Assembly (NCBI GenBank): GCA_003158355.1
Contig: PMIV01000174.1
Span: 1 to 5,292 of the forward strand
Origin: Anaerolineaceae bacterium
Lineage (GTDB): Bacteria > Chloroflexota > Anaerolineae > Anaerolineales > Anaerolineaceae
DNA: 5,292 bases
Direction: 5' to 3'
The position numbers and the translations under genes are program-made. This document shows, piece by piece, positions 1 to 5,225 of this stretch. The notes beneath the pieces were generated by a model. It was not told the origin of the DNA. It made no database searches and worked only from the letters and a program-made list of their open reading frames with translations. Within the stretch, counting starts at the first letter, position 1, and the number at the start of each line of letters is the position of its first letter.

Positions 1-366
1 GATACAGGAGCTTACCTTTTTGGCAGCCTGTTCGGCAAACACAAGATCTCCCTTGCACTCAGCCCTAAAAAATCATGGGAGGGCTATTTTGGAGGGGTCG
101 TGGTTGCAGCCGTGACCACCTGGCTGGCCTGCCTCTTATGTGTCCACTTTTTTCCAACGCTCAATCCGATTCATGGCCTCATCGTTGGAGCTGTGCTGGC
201 AGTCTTTACCCCGTTGGGTGACTTTGCCGAAAGCATGTTAAAACGCTCATTTAACATTAAAGATGTCAGTCATATTCTGCCCGGGCACGGAGGAATTTTG
301 GACCGTATTGATTCCTCACTCTGGGCACTTCCCATTGGCTTTTACATTCTGATGCTTCTAAAATAA
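1..366 (+). CDS. cdsA: Phosphatidate cytidylyltransferase (CDP-diglyceride synthase), C-terminal part
   Basis: This integral membrane enzyme makes CDP-diacylglycerol from phosphatidic acid and CTP, the branch-point precursor of phospholipids such as phosphatidylglycerol and cardiolipin. The reading frame is open from base 1 and ends with TAA at 364-366, giving 121 residues; the N-terminal part lies outside the window. The fragment starts at a DTGAYLFG motif, followed by SPKKSWEG (residues 21-28), both typical of CdsA. The family signature runs from about residue 78 to 104: S-x-L-K-R, then K-D, then LPGHGGILDRID with the conserved acidic and metal-binding residues intact. Hydrophobic helices lie at about 32-50, 58-72 and 107-120. 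The protein ends soon after the signature, as usual for the family, so the C-terminus looks complete. The gene is convergent with the next one and shares the terminator between them. The identification is secure. Confidence 0.95.
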   Translation, partial: DTGAYLFGSLFGKHKISLALSPKKSWEGYFGGVVVAAVTTWLACLLCVHFFPTLNPIHGLIVGAVLAVFTPLGDFAESMLKRSFNIKDVSHILPGHGGILDRIDSSLWALPIGFYILMLLK

Positions 367-474
367 TCTACCATTTTTATCTTTTTCCCTCACCGGTTAG
401 CAGAGAATACAGATGACAGAAAACTGATTTTCTGCTCTATTAGTCTCACCAGTTCGATCCAATATCATAAAAAA

Positions 475-505
475 ATCCTGACAGGGATGAAAAACCTGTC
501 AGGAT
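475..505 (-). terminator. Intrinsic terminator between the convergent cdsA and SIMPL lipoprotein genes
   Basis: A perfect 11-bp stem (ATCCTGACAGG at 475-485 with CCTGTCAGGAT at 495-505) encloses a 9-nt loop. Read on the minus strand, the stem is followed immediately by seven T (complement of A7 at 469-475), which makes a textbook Rho-independent terminator for the leftward lipoprotein gene that stops at 530. On the plus strand it is followed by a T-rich but interrupted stretch (507-519), so it may also stop cdsA transcription less efficiently. Nothing else was seen in the cdsA-lipoprotein gap (367-529). Confidence 0.9.
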
Positions 506-529
506 GATCTCTTTATTTTCCAGAATAAA

Positions 530-1252
530 TTATTTTATAGAGTAAGTCAGTGCTGCATCCACCGAGATCTCTAACTGTCCGGCAGAAACAGGTACGCTCG
601 CACTGGTACCACCACCCAAAGCCTTCGCATCATAAACTGTATTGGGTGTTCCAGAAGTGGAAACACTGATGGTTTGCAGATCTCCAAGGGTCACTCCGGC
701 AGACTTGGCAATGGATTCAGCTTCGGTTTTGGCATTTTGAATTGCCAGGTCGCGAGCTTGAGCCATGGCGGCATCTTTGTTCTGCACATCAAACGTAATT
801 CCGTTGATGGTATTGGCACCGGATTTGACAACTGCATCGAGTAACTTGCCCAGAGCGCTCAGATCGCGTACGGTAACATACACTGAATTATCTACGGCAA
901 AGTATTTACGTGAAACCGAGCCGTCAGTAGCATAAGTGGTCATGGGGTAAACGTTAAAGCTGGTGGTTTGAATATCTTTTTTATCGACACTTAACCCGGT
1001 CAGAGTATCCGTTATTTTCTGAGCTTGGGTGCTATTGTCGTTTAATGCAGTGGAAACATCATTCGCTTCAGTATGGATGCCTACATTGATATAAGCGATA
1101 TCCGGGGTGATGTAAACCTGGCCATTTCCGTTGGCAGAGAGGGTGCGTACAGGCGCGGCCGTCGCGACTGTGGTTGCGGGAGTGCTTGAACAGGCTGCCA
1201 GTAATGCAACTACCAATAAACTTGATAAAATTACCCAAAATTTTTGTTTCAT
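530..1252 (-). CDS. SIMPL-domain (DUF541/YggE-like) lipoprotein
   Basis: The protein is 240 residues. It begins with a lipoprotein signal peptide: basic MKQK, a hydrophobic stretch at 5-18, and the lipobox LAAC with the lipidated Cys at 21. A Ser/Thr/Ala-rich linker (22-37) follows. The rest, about 38-240, matches the SIMPL domain (DUF541, YggE/BP26 type): it opens with a V-R-T-L-S-A-N-G-N-G-Q-V-Y-I-T-P-D-type strand, has the typical Q-T-T-S-F-N-V-Y-P segment (95-103), and contains the alanine-rich helix around 160-187. It is therefore predicted to be membrane-anchored and to face the outside. SIMPL proteins have been linked to oxidative or envelope stress, but no biochemical activity is established. 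ATG at 1252 is well supported by AAAAGGAG at 1259-1266, six bases upstream. A hairpin on each side (475-505, 1320-1352) suggests a single-gene transcript. Confidence 0.9.
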   Translation of the reverse strand: MKQKFWVILSSLLVVALLAACSSTPATTVATAAPVRTLSANGNGQVYITPDIAYINVGIHTEANDVSTALNDNSTQAQKITDTLTGLSVDKKDIQTTSFNVYPMTTYATDGSVSRKYFAVDNSVYVTVRDLSALGKLLDAVVKSGANTINGITFDVQNKDAAMAQARDLAIQNAKTEAESIAKSAGVTLGDLQTISVSTSGTPNTVYDAKALGGGTSASVPVSAGQLEISVDAALTYSIK

Positions 1253-1258
1253 TTAAAA

Positions 1259-1286
1259 CTCCTTTTATATGTACTTATACATTGTA
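1259..1286 (-). promoter_or_regulatory. Ribosome binding site and possible -10 region of the SIMPL lipoprotein gene
   Basis: Reading the minus strand, AAAAGGAG (1266-1259) sits six bases before the ATG at 1252 and is a strong Shine-Dalgarno. Just upstream are two possible -10 boxes, TACAAT (1286-1281) and TATAAG (about 1279-1274). The second has TTGGGT 17 nt upstream as a poor -35. The Shine-Dalgarno is certain; the promoter call is weak and rests only on consensus resemblance. A separate promoter is expected because the terminator at 1320-1352 lies just upstream. Confidence 0.45.
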
Positions 1287-1319
1287 GACGAAATTTACCC
1301 AATATAGTTCCCCAAATAA

Positions 1320-1352
1320 AGAACGAGGACGAATATTGCTCGTCCTCGTTCT
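1320..1352 (-). terminator. Terminator hairpin at the end of the five-gene membrane-protein operon
   Basis: A perfect 13-bp stem (AGAACGAGGACGA at 1320-1332 with TCGTCCTCGTTCT at 1340-1352) has a 7-nt loop. It lies 22 bases past the stop codon of the last operon gene (1374). On the minus strand it is followed by TTTATTTG, a U-rich but imperfect tail, so termination is likely though perhaps incomplete. Readthrough into the SIMPL lipoprotein gene is possible. Confidence 0.75.
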
Positions 1353-1373
1353 CGTTAATCCTTTTTAGATCGT

Positions 1374-2438
1374 TCAGGAGATTTCCTGGATGACCAGGCT
1401 GCCCACCGCCACGTTCGCCGTGAACTCGACCACATCATCACCGCCAGCGTTGGATTGGATCAACCCGTTGGTTTCTGTGTATCCGGCCGGCAGCAGCCGG
1501 GTAGCTGCGCCGATACTGGAATGGATGATCACATGGGTGCCTTTGGGAACTCGTATCACCAATTCGCCAACGGCCACCTGAACCTTGCCGGTAGCACTTC
1601 TCTTTCTGGGTAAAGTGATCACGCTTCGTCCAACCGCCAGTTCACTGTCAAAATCGCTGATTTTGACACCTGAAAGATCGAGAACCATGTTCCCCGCTCC
1701 CAGGCGTGATGTTAACTCGATGGGGATCACTGAGTTCACTTTCAGATTCCAGGGGATGGAGGTACCCATCGGAATGAGCACTACTCCTGCTCCTTCGAGC
1801 GTGTAACTGCTGCTGCCGTCTGTGGGGGCCTGATAATCAGGGGTCAAATTGGTATCTTTGGGCAGCCCAATGGTTCCCTTCACCAGAGTGTTGTCTTCCG
1901 CACCACCCGAAAGTGTCAGTTCACCGGCTGCCACAGAGAAATTCAAAGAAGATTGTTTGGCTCCGTCCAGCGCCTGCGTAAAAGCCACTGTTTTCACTCC
2001 CCCACCAAAGGGAGAGGCGATTGCAATCCAAATAATGCCGACTACCAGTAATAAACCCAGACCCACCCGCACCAGGGTGCTCCAGACGGAATGGTTATGA
2101 CCAAAAGCGATATCCAGACCCCAGGCTACCAGCAAGATCGGCCAAAGGCGCAGCAGCAGATCCAGACTGCCCCACTGCAAATAGTGCAAATTCCCCAGCA
2201 GTAGGATCGTGCCCAGGCCTATCCCTACCAGCGGGCCCACCCAGCCTTCGCTCCGGTACAACCCATCCAGCCCGCCAATGACAAAGATCAGCGGCCAATA
2301 AGTGATCAGAATTCCTCCGACGGTGTTCTGGATAATCCCCAGATTGGCTAACAGAAAAAATATGCCTACGACCACCAGTAAGATCGGAAAGAAAATGCCG
2401 TGCGGTCTGCGTGAATCATCCATCTGATTATTCTCCAC
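1374..2438 (-). CDS. LiaF-like membrane protein: duplicated LiaI-type TM modules plus toast-rack beta domain
   Basis: The protein is 354 residues and is the last gene of the operon. It has five predicted membrane helices at about 15-33, 43-60, 66-82, 95-112 and 119-141. The first four are two copies of the LiaI/LiaF-like module: each pairs a Gly/Leu-rich helix ending in LANLG or LGNLH with a helix starting YWPLIFVIGGLD or LWPILLVAWGLD. From about 151 to the end it is a Gly/Ser/Val beta-rich domain of the LiaF C-terminal (DUF2154/DUF4097, toast-rack) type. Recurring strands there include SVAAGELTLSGG, GAGNMVLDLSG, ELAVGRSVITLP, VAVGELVIRVP and VAVGSLVIQ. By family it is a membrane-anchored envelope-stress sensor or modulator; that role is inferred. 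The chosen start is GTG at 2438, preceded by AAGGGG (2444-2449) at 5-nt spacing and overlapping the previous gene by 11 nt. ATG at 2423 (six codons in, GGAG nine bases upstream) is an alternative. Confidence 0.85.
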   Translation of the reverse strand: MENNQMDDSRRPHGIFFPILLVVVGIFFLLANLGIIQNTVGGILITYWPLIFVIGGLDGLYRSEGWVGPLVGIGLGTILLLGNLHYLQWGSLDLLLRLWPILLVAWGLDIAFGHNHSVWSTLVRVGLGLLLVVGIIWIAIASPFGGGVKTVAFTQALDGAKQSSLNFSVAAGELTLSGGAEDNTLVKGTIGLPKDTNLTPDYQAPTDGSSSYTLEGAGVVLIPMGTSIPWNLKVNSVIPIELTSRLGAGNMVLDLSGVKISDFDSELAVGRSVITLPRKRSATGKVQVAVGELVIRVPKGTHVIIHSSIGAATRLLPAGYTETNGLIQSNAGGDDVVEFTANVAVGSLVIQEIS

Positions 2439-2886
2439 GAGAACCCCTTACTAACAGCGCTACACCGGCCAGCAAGATCAGAGCAGCCCAGATCACGCCG
2501 CTATTCAACCAGTACAACCAGGTGACATTGAGCTGTTTCAAAACAAGAAAACCACCCAATAGCACCAACGCGATACCAATAAAACGAGCCGTATTCTGGT
2601 TTGGAGAACTGACTGCACTCACGAAATCATCGCGAACCATGCCAGCGCGTTCTTTCAACTCAACCCCGTCCAAATGTTCCGACTGACCGCTGGGCTCTAC
2701 GTGCCCTTCAGGGGGAATGACAATCCACAGGATGAAGTAAAGGATCGGGCCAAACCCGCCGACCATGGTTAGCACCACAAAGAACAAACGAACAATCGTT
2801 ACATCTACACGCAGATATTTTCCCAGCCCTGCGCAAACCCCTCCGAGCATTTTATCTGAAGTACTGCGATACATACGGTTTTGCAT
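2428..2886 (-). CDS. PspC-domain protein fused to a LiaI-like TM pair
   Basis: The protein is 152 residues. Residues 5-61 form a PspC domain: M-Y-R-S-T-S-D-K-M-L-G-G-V-C-A-G-L-G-K-Y with the conserved GGVCAGLG turn, then RVDVTIVRLFFVVL, a hydrophobic helix (about 33-57) and the closing IPPE. A polar linker (62-98) follows, then two helices (about 101-118 and 128-147) that resemble the LiaI/LiaF-type module of the neighbours (FIGIALVLLGGFLVL, then VIWAALILLAGVALLVRG). PspC proteins act in the phage-shock or envelope-stress response at the inner membrane; a sensing or anchoring role here is inferred. The frame stays open up to 3060, but that N-terminal extension would overlap the upstream gene by 163 bases and does not look like a domain. 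ATG at 2886 follows the upstream stop by 11 nt with AGGTG (2891-2895) before it, and places the PspC domain at the N-terminus as usual. Confidence 0.9.
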   Translation of the reverse strand: MQNRMYRSTSDKMLGGVCAGLGKYLRVDVTIVRLFFVVLTMVGGFGPILYFILWIVIPPEGHVEPSGQSEHLDGVELKERAGMVRDDFVSAVSSPNQNTARFIGIALVLLGGFLVLKQLNVTWLYWLNSGVIWAALILLAGVALLVRGSRGE

Positions 2887-2890
2887 TGAA

Positions 2891-2895
2891 CACCT
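2891..2895 (-). promoter_or_regulatory. Ribosome binding site deciding the PspC-domain gene start
   Basis: AGGTG on the minus strand, within AGGCAGGTG that begins inside the stop codon of the upstream gene, sits four bases before the ATG at 2886. It supports this start over the in-frame start at 3060, and its position within 3 to 7 bases of the upstream stop suggests translational coupling. Confidence 0.65.
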
Positions 2896-2897
2896 GC

Positions 2898-3554
2898 CTA
2901 AGATTTTTTCGGGAGTAAAGAACGTACGATGAGATAACCACCGCTGAGTACAAGAATAACAGGCCAAATAATGCCGTACACGGAATTGAGCAAAGTTCCT
3001 GAACCAATCATCAGTAAAGTGCCCATTACCAGACAAATTCCCGCCGGAATCCAGGGCCATTTTTCGGCGCGGCCAACCGGCATCAGACCAACGATCGCAA
3101 AGGTCAAACCGATGCCCAGGAAGAAAAATGATCCTGAAGCAAAACCGTTTACGAATTTAGCAACACCTGCCACAAAAGCCAGGGTAAAAAGTACACCCGC
3201 CGGGATGACCGCCCACCAGTTCTCATGTTCGATGAGCAAGACCACCAGAAAAGCCAGACCGATAAACCCTAAGAAGAGGCTGCCACCGTAAATTCTGGCA
3301 AAGTCAGGGAAGAATTCGCTTGAAGCGATCAGAGCGCTCAATCCCAGCAATACCATCCCCGGGATGGCCGCCCACCAATTCTCGCGTTTGCCGGCCAAAA
3401 CATACAAGAAAGCCAGTCCAGCTAATGCAAACACCATGGCAACAATGACTGCGCCGACATGAAATTGCAAATGCAGAAACTGTTGTACCAGGAATAAGGC
3501 GCCTAACAATATCAGTGCTGCACCAAAGAAGATGCGTTTTGTTGAAGTATTCAT
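2898..3554 (-). CDS. Eight-helix membrane protein with three internal repeats
   Basis: The protein is 218 residues and almost wholly hydrophobic, with predicted helices at about 8-26, 34-54, 60-77, 90-108, 113-133, 140-158, 166-184 and 191-211. The first helix (FFGAALILLGALFLVQQF) and the last (GIIWPVILVLSGGYLIVRSL) look like the two halves of the LiaI/LiaF-like module seen in the neighbouring genes. Between them are three related hairpins with the pattern G-L-A-F-L, a short polar turn, then N-W-W-A-x-I-P: residues 47-65 (GKRENWWAAIPG), 99-119 (EHENWWAVIPAG) and 149-172 (RAEKWPWIPAG). I recognise no enzymatic motif and no soluble domain; function is unknown beyond membership of the operon. 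An ATG at 3566 overlaps the previous stop codon (TAATG), but GGAGGG (3564-3559) stands four bases before ATG 3554, so 3554 is preferred. The stop is 11 nt before the PspC-domain gene. Confidence 0.85.
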   Translation of the reverse strand: MNTSTKRIFFGAALILLGALFLVQQFLHLQFHVGAVIVAMVFALAGLAFLYVLAGKRENWWAAIPGMVLLGLSALIASSEFFPDFARIYGGSLFLGFIGLAFLVVLLIEHENWWAVIPAGVLFTLAFVAGVAKFVNGFASGSFFFLGIGLTFAIVGLMPVGRAEKWPWIPAGICLVMGTLLMIGSGTLLNSVYGIIWPVILVLSGGYLIVRSLLPKKS

Positions 3555-3558
3555 CTTA

Positions 3559-3564
3559 CCCTCC
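3559..3564 (-). promoter_or_regulatory. Strong ribosome binding site deciding the start at 3554
   Basis: GGAGGG on the minus strand lies four bases before the ATG at 3554 and begins within an alternative ATG at 3566. Its strength argues for the internal start. It also follows the upstream TAA (3568-3566) directly, consistent with translational coupling between the two genes. Confidence 0.75.
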
Positions 3565-3565
3565 A

Positions 3566-4363
3566 TTAATTAATTTCCACCGATCCGACACCCATCTCAA
3601 CTGAAAGCTCAATTTTGTTGACAGCGGTACCAAAATCGTTCGAAATATAATACTCTCCATCCCGAACAAAACGGGACGTATCGATATTCAACCCAGAAAG
3701 ACCACTTTGCACGTGGATGCGCGCACCCACTCCGGCAGGGACATGAATTTTCACGGAAGCCACTCCGGATTTTATCTCGGCAGTGGTAAGCCCGGCATTT
3801 GCCGGCAGGGTGATCTCGGTGGAGCTTGCGCCGGTATCCACAGTCAGTCCGGTGACCTTTAGACCAGAAAGATCAAAGATCGACTCACTGGCTCCGGTCT
3901 TGAAAATAAGTTTCAAAGGTACTTCAGGGGTCAACCCGACCACCCACTCATAACCATGGGAACCCGTTGGCCAGGGGCCATCAAAAGCAAAATCAGCCGG
4001 GGTTTGTAATTTTAGTGCGGTAAAACCCGCATTACGGTGAATTTCGGAGGTGACCCCGCCGGTAAACCAACCATTGATCAACTCACCCGGACGTGCACTG
4101 CCATTCACTTCCAGGCGCCCGGCGCCGTGATGGAAAGTTACCTCGGCTGAAGTCGTTTCCTGTAACGGAATGGTGGATTGAATCGTGTCGACACTTTTCT
4201 TTTTCCAGTTGGGAACCAGCAGGAACCAGACCCCCAGCAAGATCACCAGCATCGGCCAGAAGAATGACCAGAGATTTACAGAAACAATTTTTAAATTATT
4301 CGCCAATAACACCGCGCCTAACAGTACAATGATCGATCCCCAGAAAATACTACTTCTTTTCAT
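3566..4363 (-). CDS. LiaF-like membrane protein: one LiaI-type TM pair plus toast-rack beta domain
   Basis: The protein is 265 residues. A short basic N-terminus (MKRSS) is followed by two helices at about 7-22 and 32-50 that form one LiaI/LiaF-like module (IIVLLGAVLLANNL, then FFWPMLVILLGVWFLLVP). A Lys-rich junction (53-56) suggests the end of the second helix faces the cytoplasm. Residues about 67-265 form a beta-rich domain of the toast-rack (DUF2154/LiaF C-terminal) kind. Strand and turn repeats include FHHGAGRLEVNG (77-88), FKTGASESIFDLSG (154-167), VDTGASSTEITLP (175-187), IKSGVASVKIHVP (197-209) and the closing EMGVGSVEIN. By topology this domain may lie on the cytoplasmic side, as proposed for LiaF; that is inference. 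It shares its architecture with the last gene of the operon and is probably a paralogue. ATG at 4363 has GAGG (4374-4377) ten bases upstream, a rather long spacing. Confidence 0.88.
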   Translation of the reverse strand: MKRSSIFWGSIIVLLGAVLLANNLKIVSVNLWSFFWPMLVILLGVWFLLVPNWKKKSVDTIQSTIPLQETTSAEVTFHHGAGRLEVNGSARPGELINGWFTGGVTSEIHRNAGFTALKLQTPADFAFDGPWPTGSHGYEWVVGLTPEVPLKLIFKTGASESIFDLSGLKVTGLTVDTGASSTEITLPANAGLTTAEIKSGVASVKIHVPAGVGARIHVQSGLSGLNIDTSRFVRDGEYYISNDFGTAVNKIELSVEMGVGSVEIN

Positions 4364-4394
4364 ATGTTTTTTTCCTCATTTAGAATGATCAAAA

Positions 4395-4910
4395 CTAATT
4401 CTTACGACGAATAAAGGAGCGGATGCCGATCAATAAGCCTGCTGCGATGAGCAGCAAAGGCCAGTACGGACCCATCCATGAGAAACCCCCAAAAAATGCT
4501 CCAAAAACGACAAACAAAACCAGACTTGTACCAATGGTGCTCAAGGCGCTGCCCGCGTTGTAGCGTTCATTTCCGCCCAACGCTTTGGCAAAGAGCATAC
4601 CCAACCCCGAAAAACCAGGGATCAGCGCCCACATATAAGCCCAACTGCTCCAGTTGCCGGTGGCGTTCTGCCACCAGAGAATGCCGCCAATGCCGCCCAC
4701 GATTACCGCAGGCACGGCCATGTCGGGCACACCAATGACCAGACCCAATAACAAAAGACCAATCGCCACTGCTTCGATGATCATCGGCCAGGTATTTGCC
4801 TGGTCGAGCAGAACCCGCAGTGAAGGAACCATATTCGCCGCGATGAAAATTGCACCCAAAACCACCAGAATGACACCCAGGGTAAGACTTGAACGTTGAC
4901 CTTTATTCAT
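4395..4910 (-). CDS. Six-helix membrane protein, first gene of the LiaI/LiaF-like operon
   Basis: The protein is 171 residues with predicted helices at about 9-26, 41-60, 63-80, 90-109, 122-143 and 147-164 and a basic tail (RSFIRRKN). The first helix (LGVILVVLGAIFIAANM) and the last (YWPLLLIAAGLLIGIRSF) match the two halves of the LiaI/LiaF-like module, with four further helices between them. The middle contains NWSSWAYMWALIPGFSGLG, reminiscent of the NWWAxIP units of the third gene. No catalytic motif is visible; by context it belongs to an envelope-stress membrane complex, function unknown. The frame extends up to 4946, but ATG 4910 has GAGG five bases upstream and gives an N-terminus that enters the membrane directly, so it is preferred. 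The 31-nt gap to the next gene suggests co-transcription. As the first gene, its promoter should lie in 4911-5010. Confidence 0.82.
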   Translation of the reverse strand: MNKGQRSSLTLGVILVVLGAIFIAANMVPSLRVLLDQANTWPMIIEAVAIGLLLLGLVIGVPDMAVPAVIVGGIGGILWWQNATGNWSSWAYMWALIPGFSGLGMLFAKALGGNERYNAGSALSTIGTSLVLFVVFGAFFGGFSWMGPYWPLLLIAAGLLIGIRSFIRRKN

Positions 4911-4915
4911 AAAAA

Positions 4916-4919
4916 CCTC
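4916..4919 (-). promoter_or_regulatory. Ribosome binding site deciding the start at 4910
   Basis: GAGG on the minus strand, followed by five T and then ATG 4910, is a well-spaced Shine-Dalgarno. The in-frame ATG codons at 4946 and 4928 have no comparable sequence before them. Confidence 0.65.
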
Positions 4920-4944
4920 ACTAAACATCTCATATTTGATATTC

Positions 4945-4975
4945 AATATACGCTTGTGCGTCGTAGAAGTTGCAA
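4945..4975 (-). promoter_or_regulatory. Possible promoter of the five-gene membrane operon
   Basis: On the minus strand TATATT (4950-4945) is a plausible -10, with TTGCAA (4975-4970) 19 nt upstream as a possible -35. That spacing is longer than the usual 17, so the match is weak. A transcript starting just below 4945 would have a 5' leader of roughly 30 nt before the ATG at 4910. No operator was recognised. If real, it lies back to back with the cysK-direction promoter at 4992-5019. Confidence 0.3.
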
Positions 4976-4991
4976 AATTGGGTTAAGTCCC

Positions 4992-5019
4992 TTGACTTTC
5001 GAGTTTAATCGCATATAAT
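4992..5019 (+). promoter_or_regulatory. Sigma70-type promoter reading towards cysK
   Basis: TTGACT (4992-4997) and a perfect TATAAT (5014-5019) are separated by 16 nt, a strong housekeeping-type promoter. The expected start of transcription is around 5026, giving a leader of about 220 nt before cysK, long enough to hold the leader ORF and the foldable region downstream. A small inverted repeat AAGTC (4985-4989) / GACTT (4994-4998) overlaps the -35 box and might bind a regulator; this is only a possibility. Confidence 0.75.
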
Positions 5020-5029
5020 ACGGATAATA

Positions 5030-5049
5030 TTTATCAGTTTAATGATAAA
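5030..5049 (+). promoter_or_regulatory. Dyad near the expected transcription start before cysK
   Basis: TTTATCA (5030-5036) and TGATAAA (5043-5049) form a perfect 7-bp inverted repeat with a 6-nt spacer, just downstream of the expected start of transcription. It could be an operator for a repressor or a weak 5' hairpin of the leader RNA. AT-rich dyads of this size also arise by chance, so confidence is low. No known operator consensus was recognised. Confidence 0.3.
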
Positions 5050-5062
5050 AATGGGAGTAAAA

Positions 5063-5104
5063 ATGAATCAAAATTGCTTGTGTACGGGGCGGGGATGGTT
5101 CTAA
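5063..5104 (+). CDS. Candidate Cys-containing leader peptide upstream of cysK
   Basis: This 13-codon ORF encodes MNQNCLCTGRGWF and ends with TAA at 5102-5104. GGGAG at 5053-5057 stands five bases before the ATG, a good Shine-Dalgarno. Two Cys codons, TGC (5075-5077) and TGT (5081-5083), fall within three codons, unusual for such a short peptide and meaningful just before a cysteine biosynthesis gene. It lies in the leader downstream of the promoter at 4992-5019, and its 3' half (5086-5094) is part of the alternative RNA pairings described for the region that follows. The likely role is to let a ribosome sense Cys-tRNA supply and so control cysK. That role is inferred from arrangement and composition. 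Translation of the ORF is not shown, and the peptide matches nothing I recognise. Confidence 0.55.
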   Translation: MNQNCLCTGRGWF

Positions 5105-5225
5105 CTTCCGCCTGATACTTTGAAAGTTTTTTCAACGGTCAGCTTTCGGGCGGCAGTAGACAACCCCGCACAGTCAATTGTGTCCAGCGTGTCGAAGCCG
5201 CTTTTCGTTTAAGTTGACCGTTTTT
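5086..5225 (+). promoter_or_regulatory. Candidate transcription attenuator of cysK
   Basis: Several pairings in the leader exclude each other. An early hairpin pairs GGCGG (5088-5092, in the leader ORF) with CCGCC (5108-5112). An antiterminator-like pairing joins CCGCCTGA (5108-5115) with TCGGGCGG (5146-5153), 8 bp with one wobble, and loops out a small hairpin TTGAAA/TTTCAA (5120-5135). A closing stem of 12 bp with one wobble pairs 5134-5145 with 5211-5222, followed by T5 (5221-5225), with an inner stem GCGGC/GCCGC (5150-5154 with 5197-5201); this is terminator-like but encloses a long 65-nt interior. GCGGGG (5089-5094) can also pair with CCCCGC (5164-5169). A ribosome stalled at the Cys codons would hide 5088-5092 and free 5108-5115 for the antiterminator. 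Pairings are read by eye, with no energies calculated. A metabolite-binding riboswitch remains an alternative. Confidence 0.5.

Noticed and set aside
1390..2100. Plus-strand open frames of 63 to 83 codons within the last operon gene
   Set aside because: They lie antisense to a clear LiaF-like coding sequence, are Pro/Thr/Ser-rich shadow translations and show no domain.
2095..2298. Minus-strand 67-codon frame inside the last operon gene
   Set aside because: It is another frame of a well-supported gene; its Gly/Arg/Pro-rich sequence is typical of a shadow ORF.
2887..3060. N-terminal extension of the PspC-domain protein to an in-frame start at 3060
   Set aside because: It would overlap most of the C-terminal fifth of the upstream gene, has no domain-like sequence, and puts the PspC domain in an unusual internal position. 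ATG 2886 has a good ribosome binding site.
2971..3291. Plus-strand 106-codon frame opposite the eight-helix protein
   Set aside because: It is antisense to a coherent membrane protein with internal repeats. The Pro/Lys-rich translation has no recognisable domain and no clear ribosome binding site.
4093..4899. Plus-strand open frames opposite the first two operon genes
   Set aside because: They are shadows of transmembrane coding sequence on the other strand, rich in Arg, Pro and Cys, with no domain or start signal.
5134..5225. T-box riboswitch before cysK
   Set aside because: The GGGCGGCA and CCCCGC pieces loosely recall the T-box antiterminator, but the conserved AGGGTGGNACCGCG sequence is absent and no stem I specifier loop was seen.
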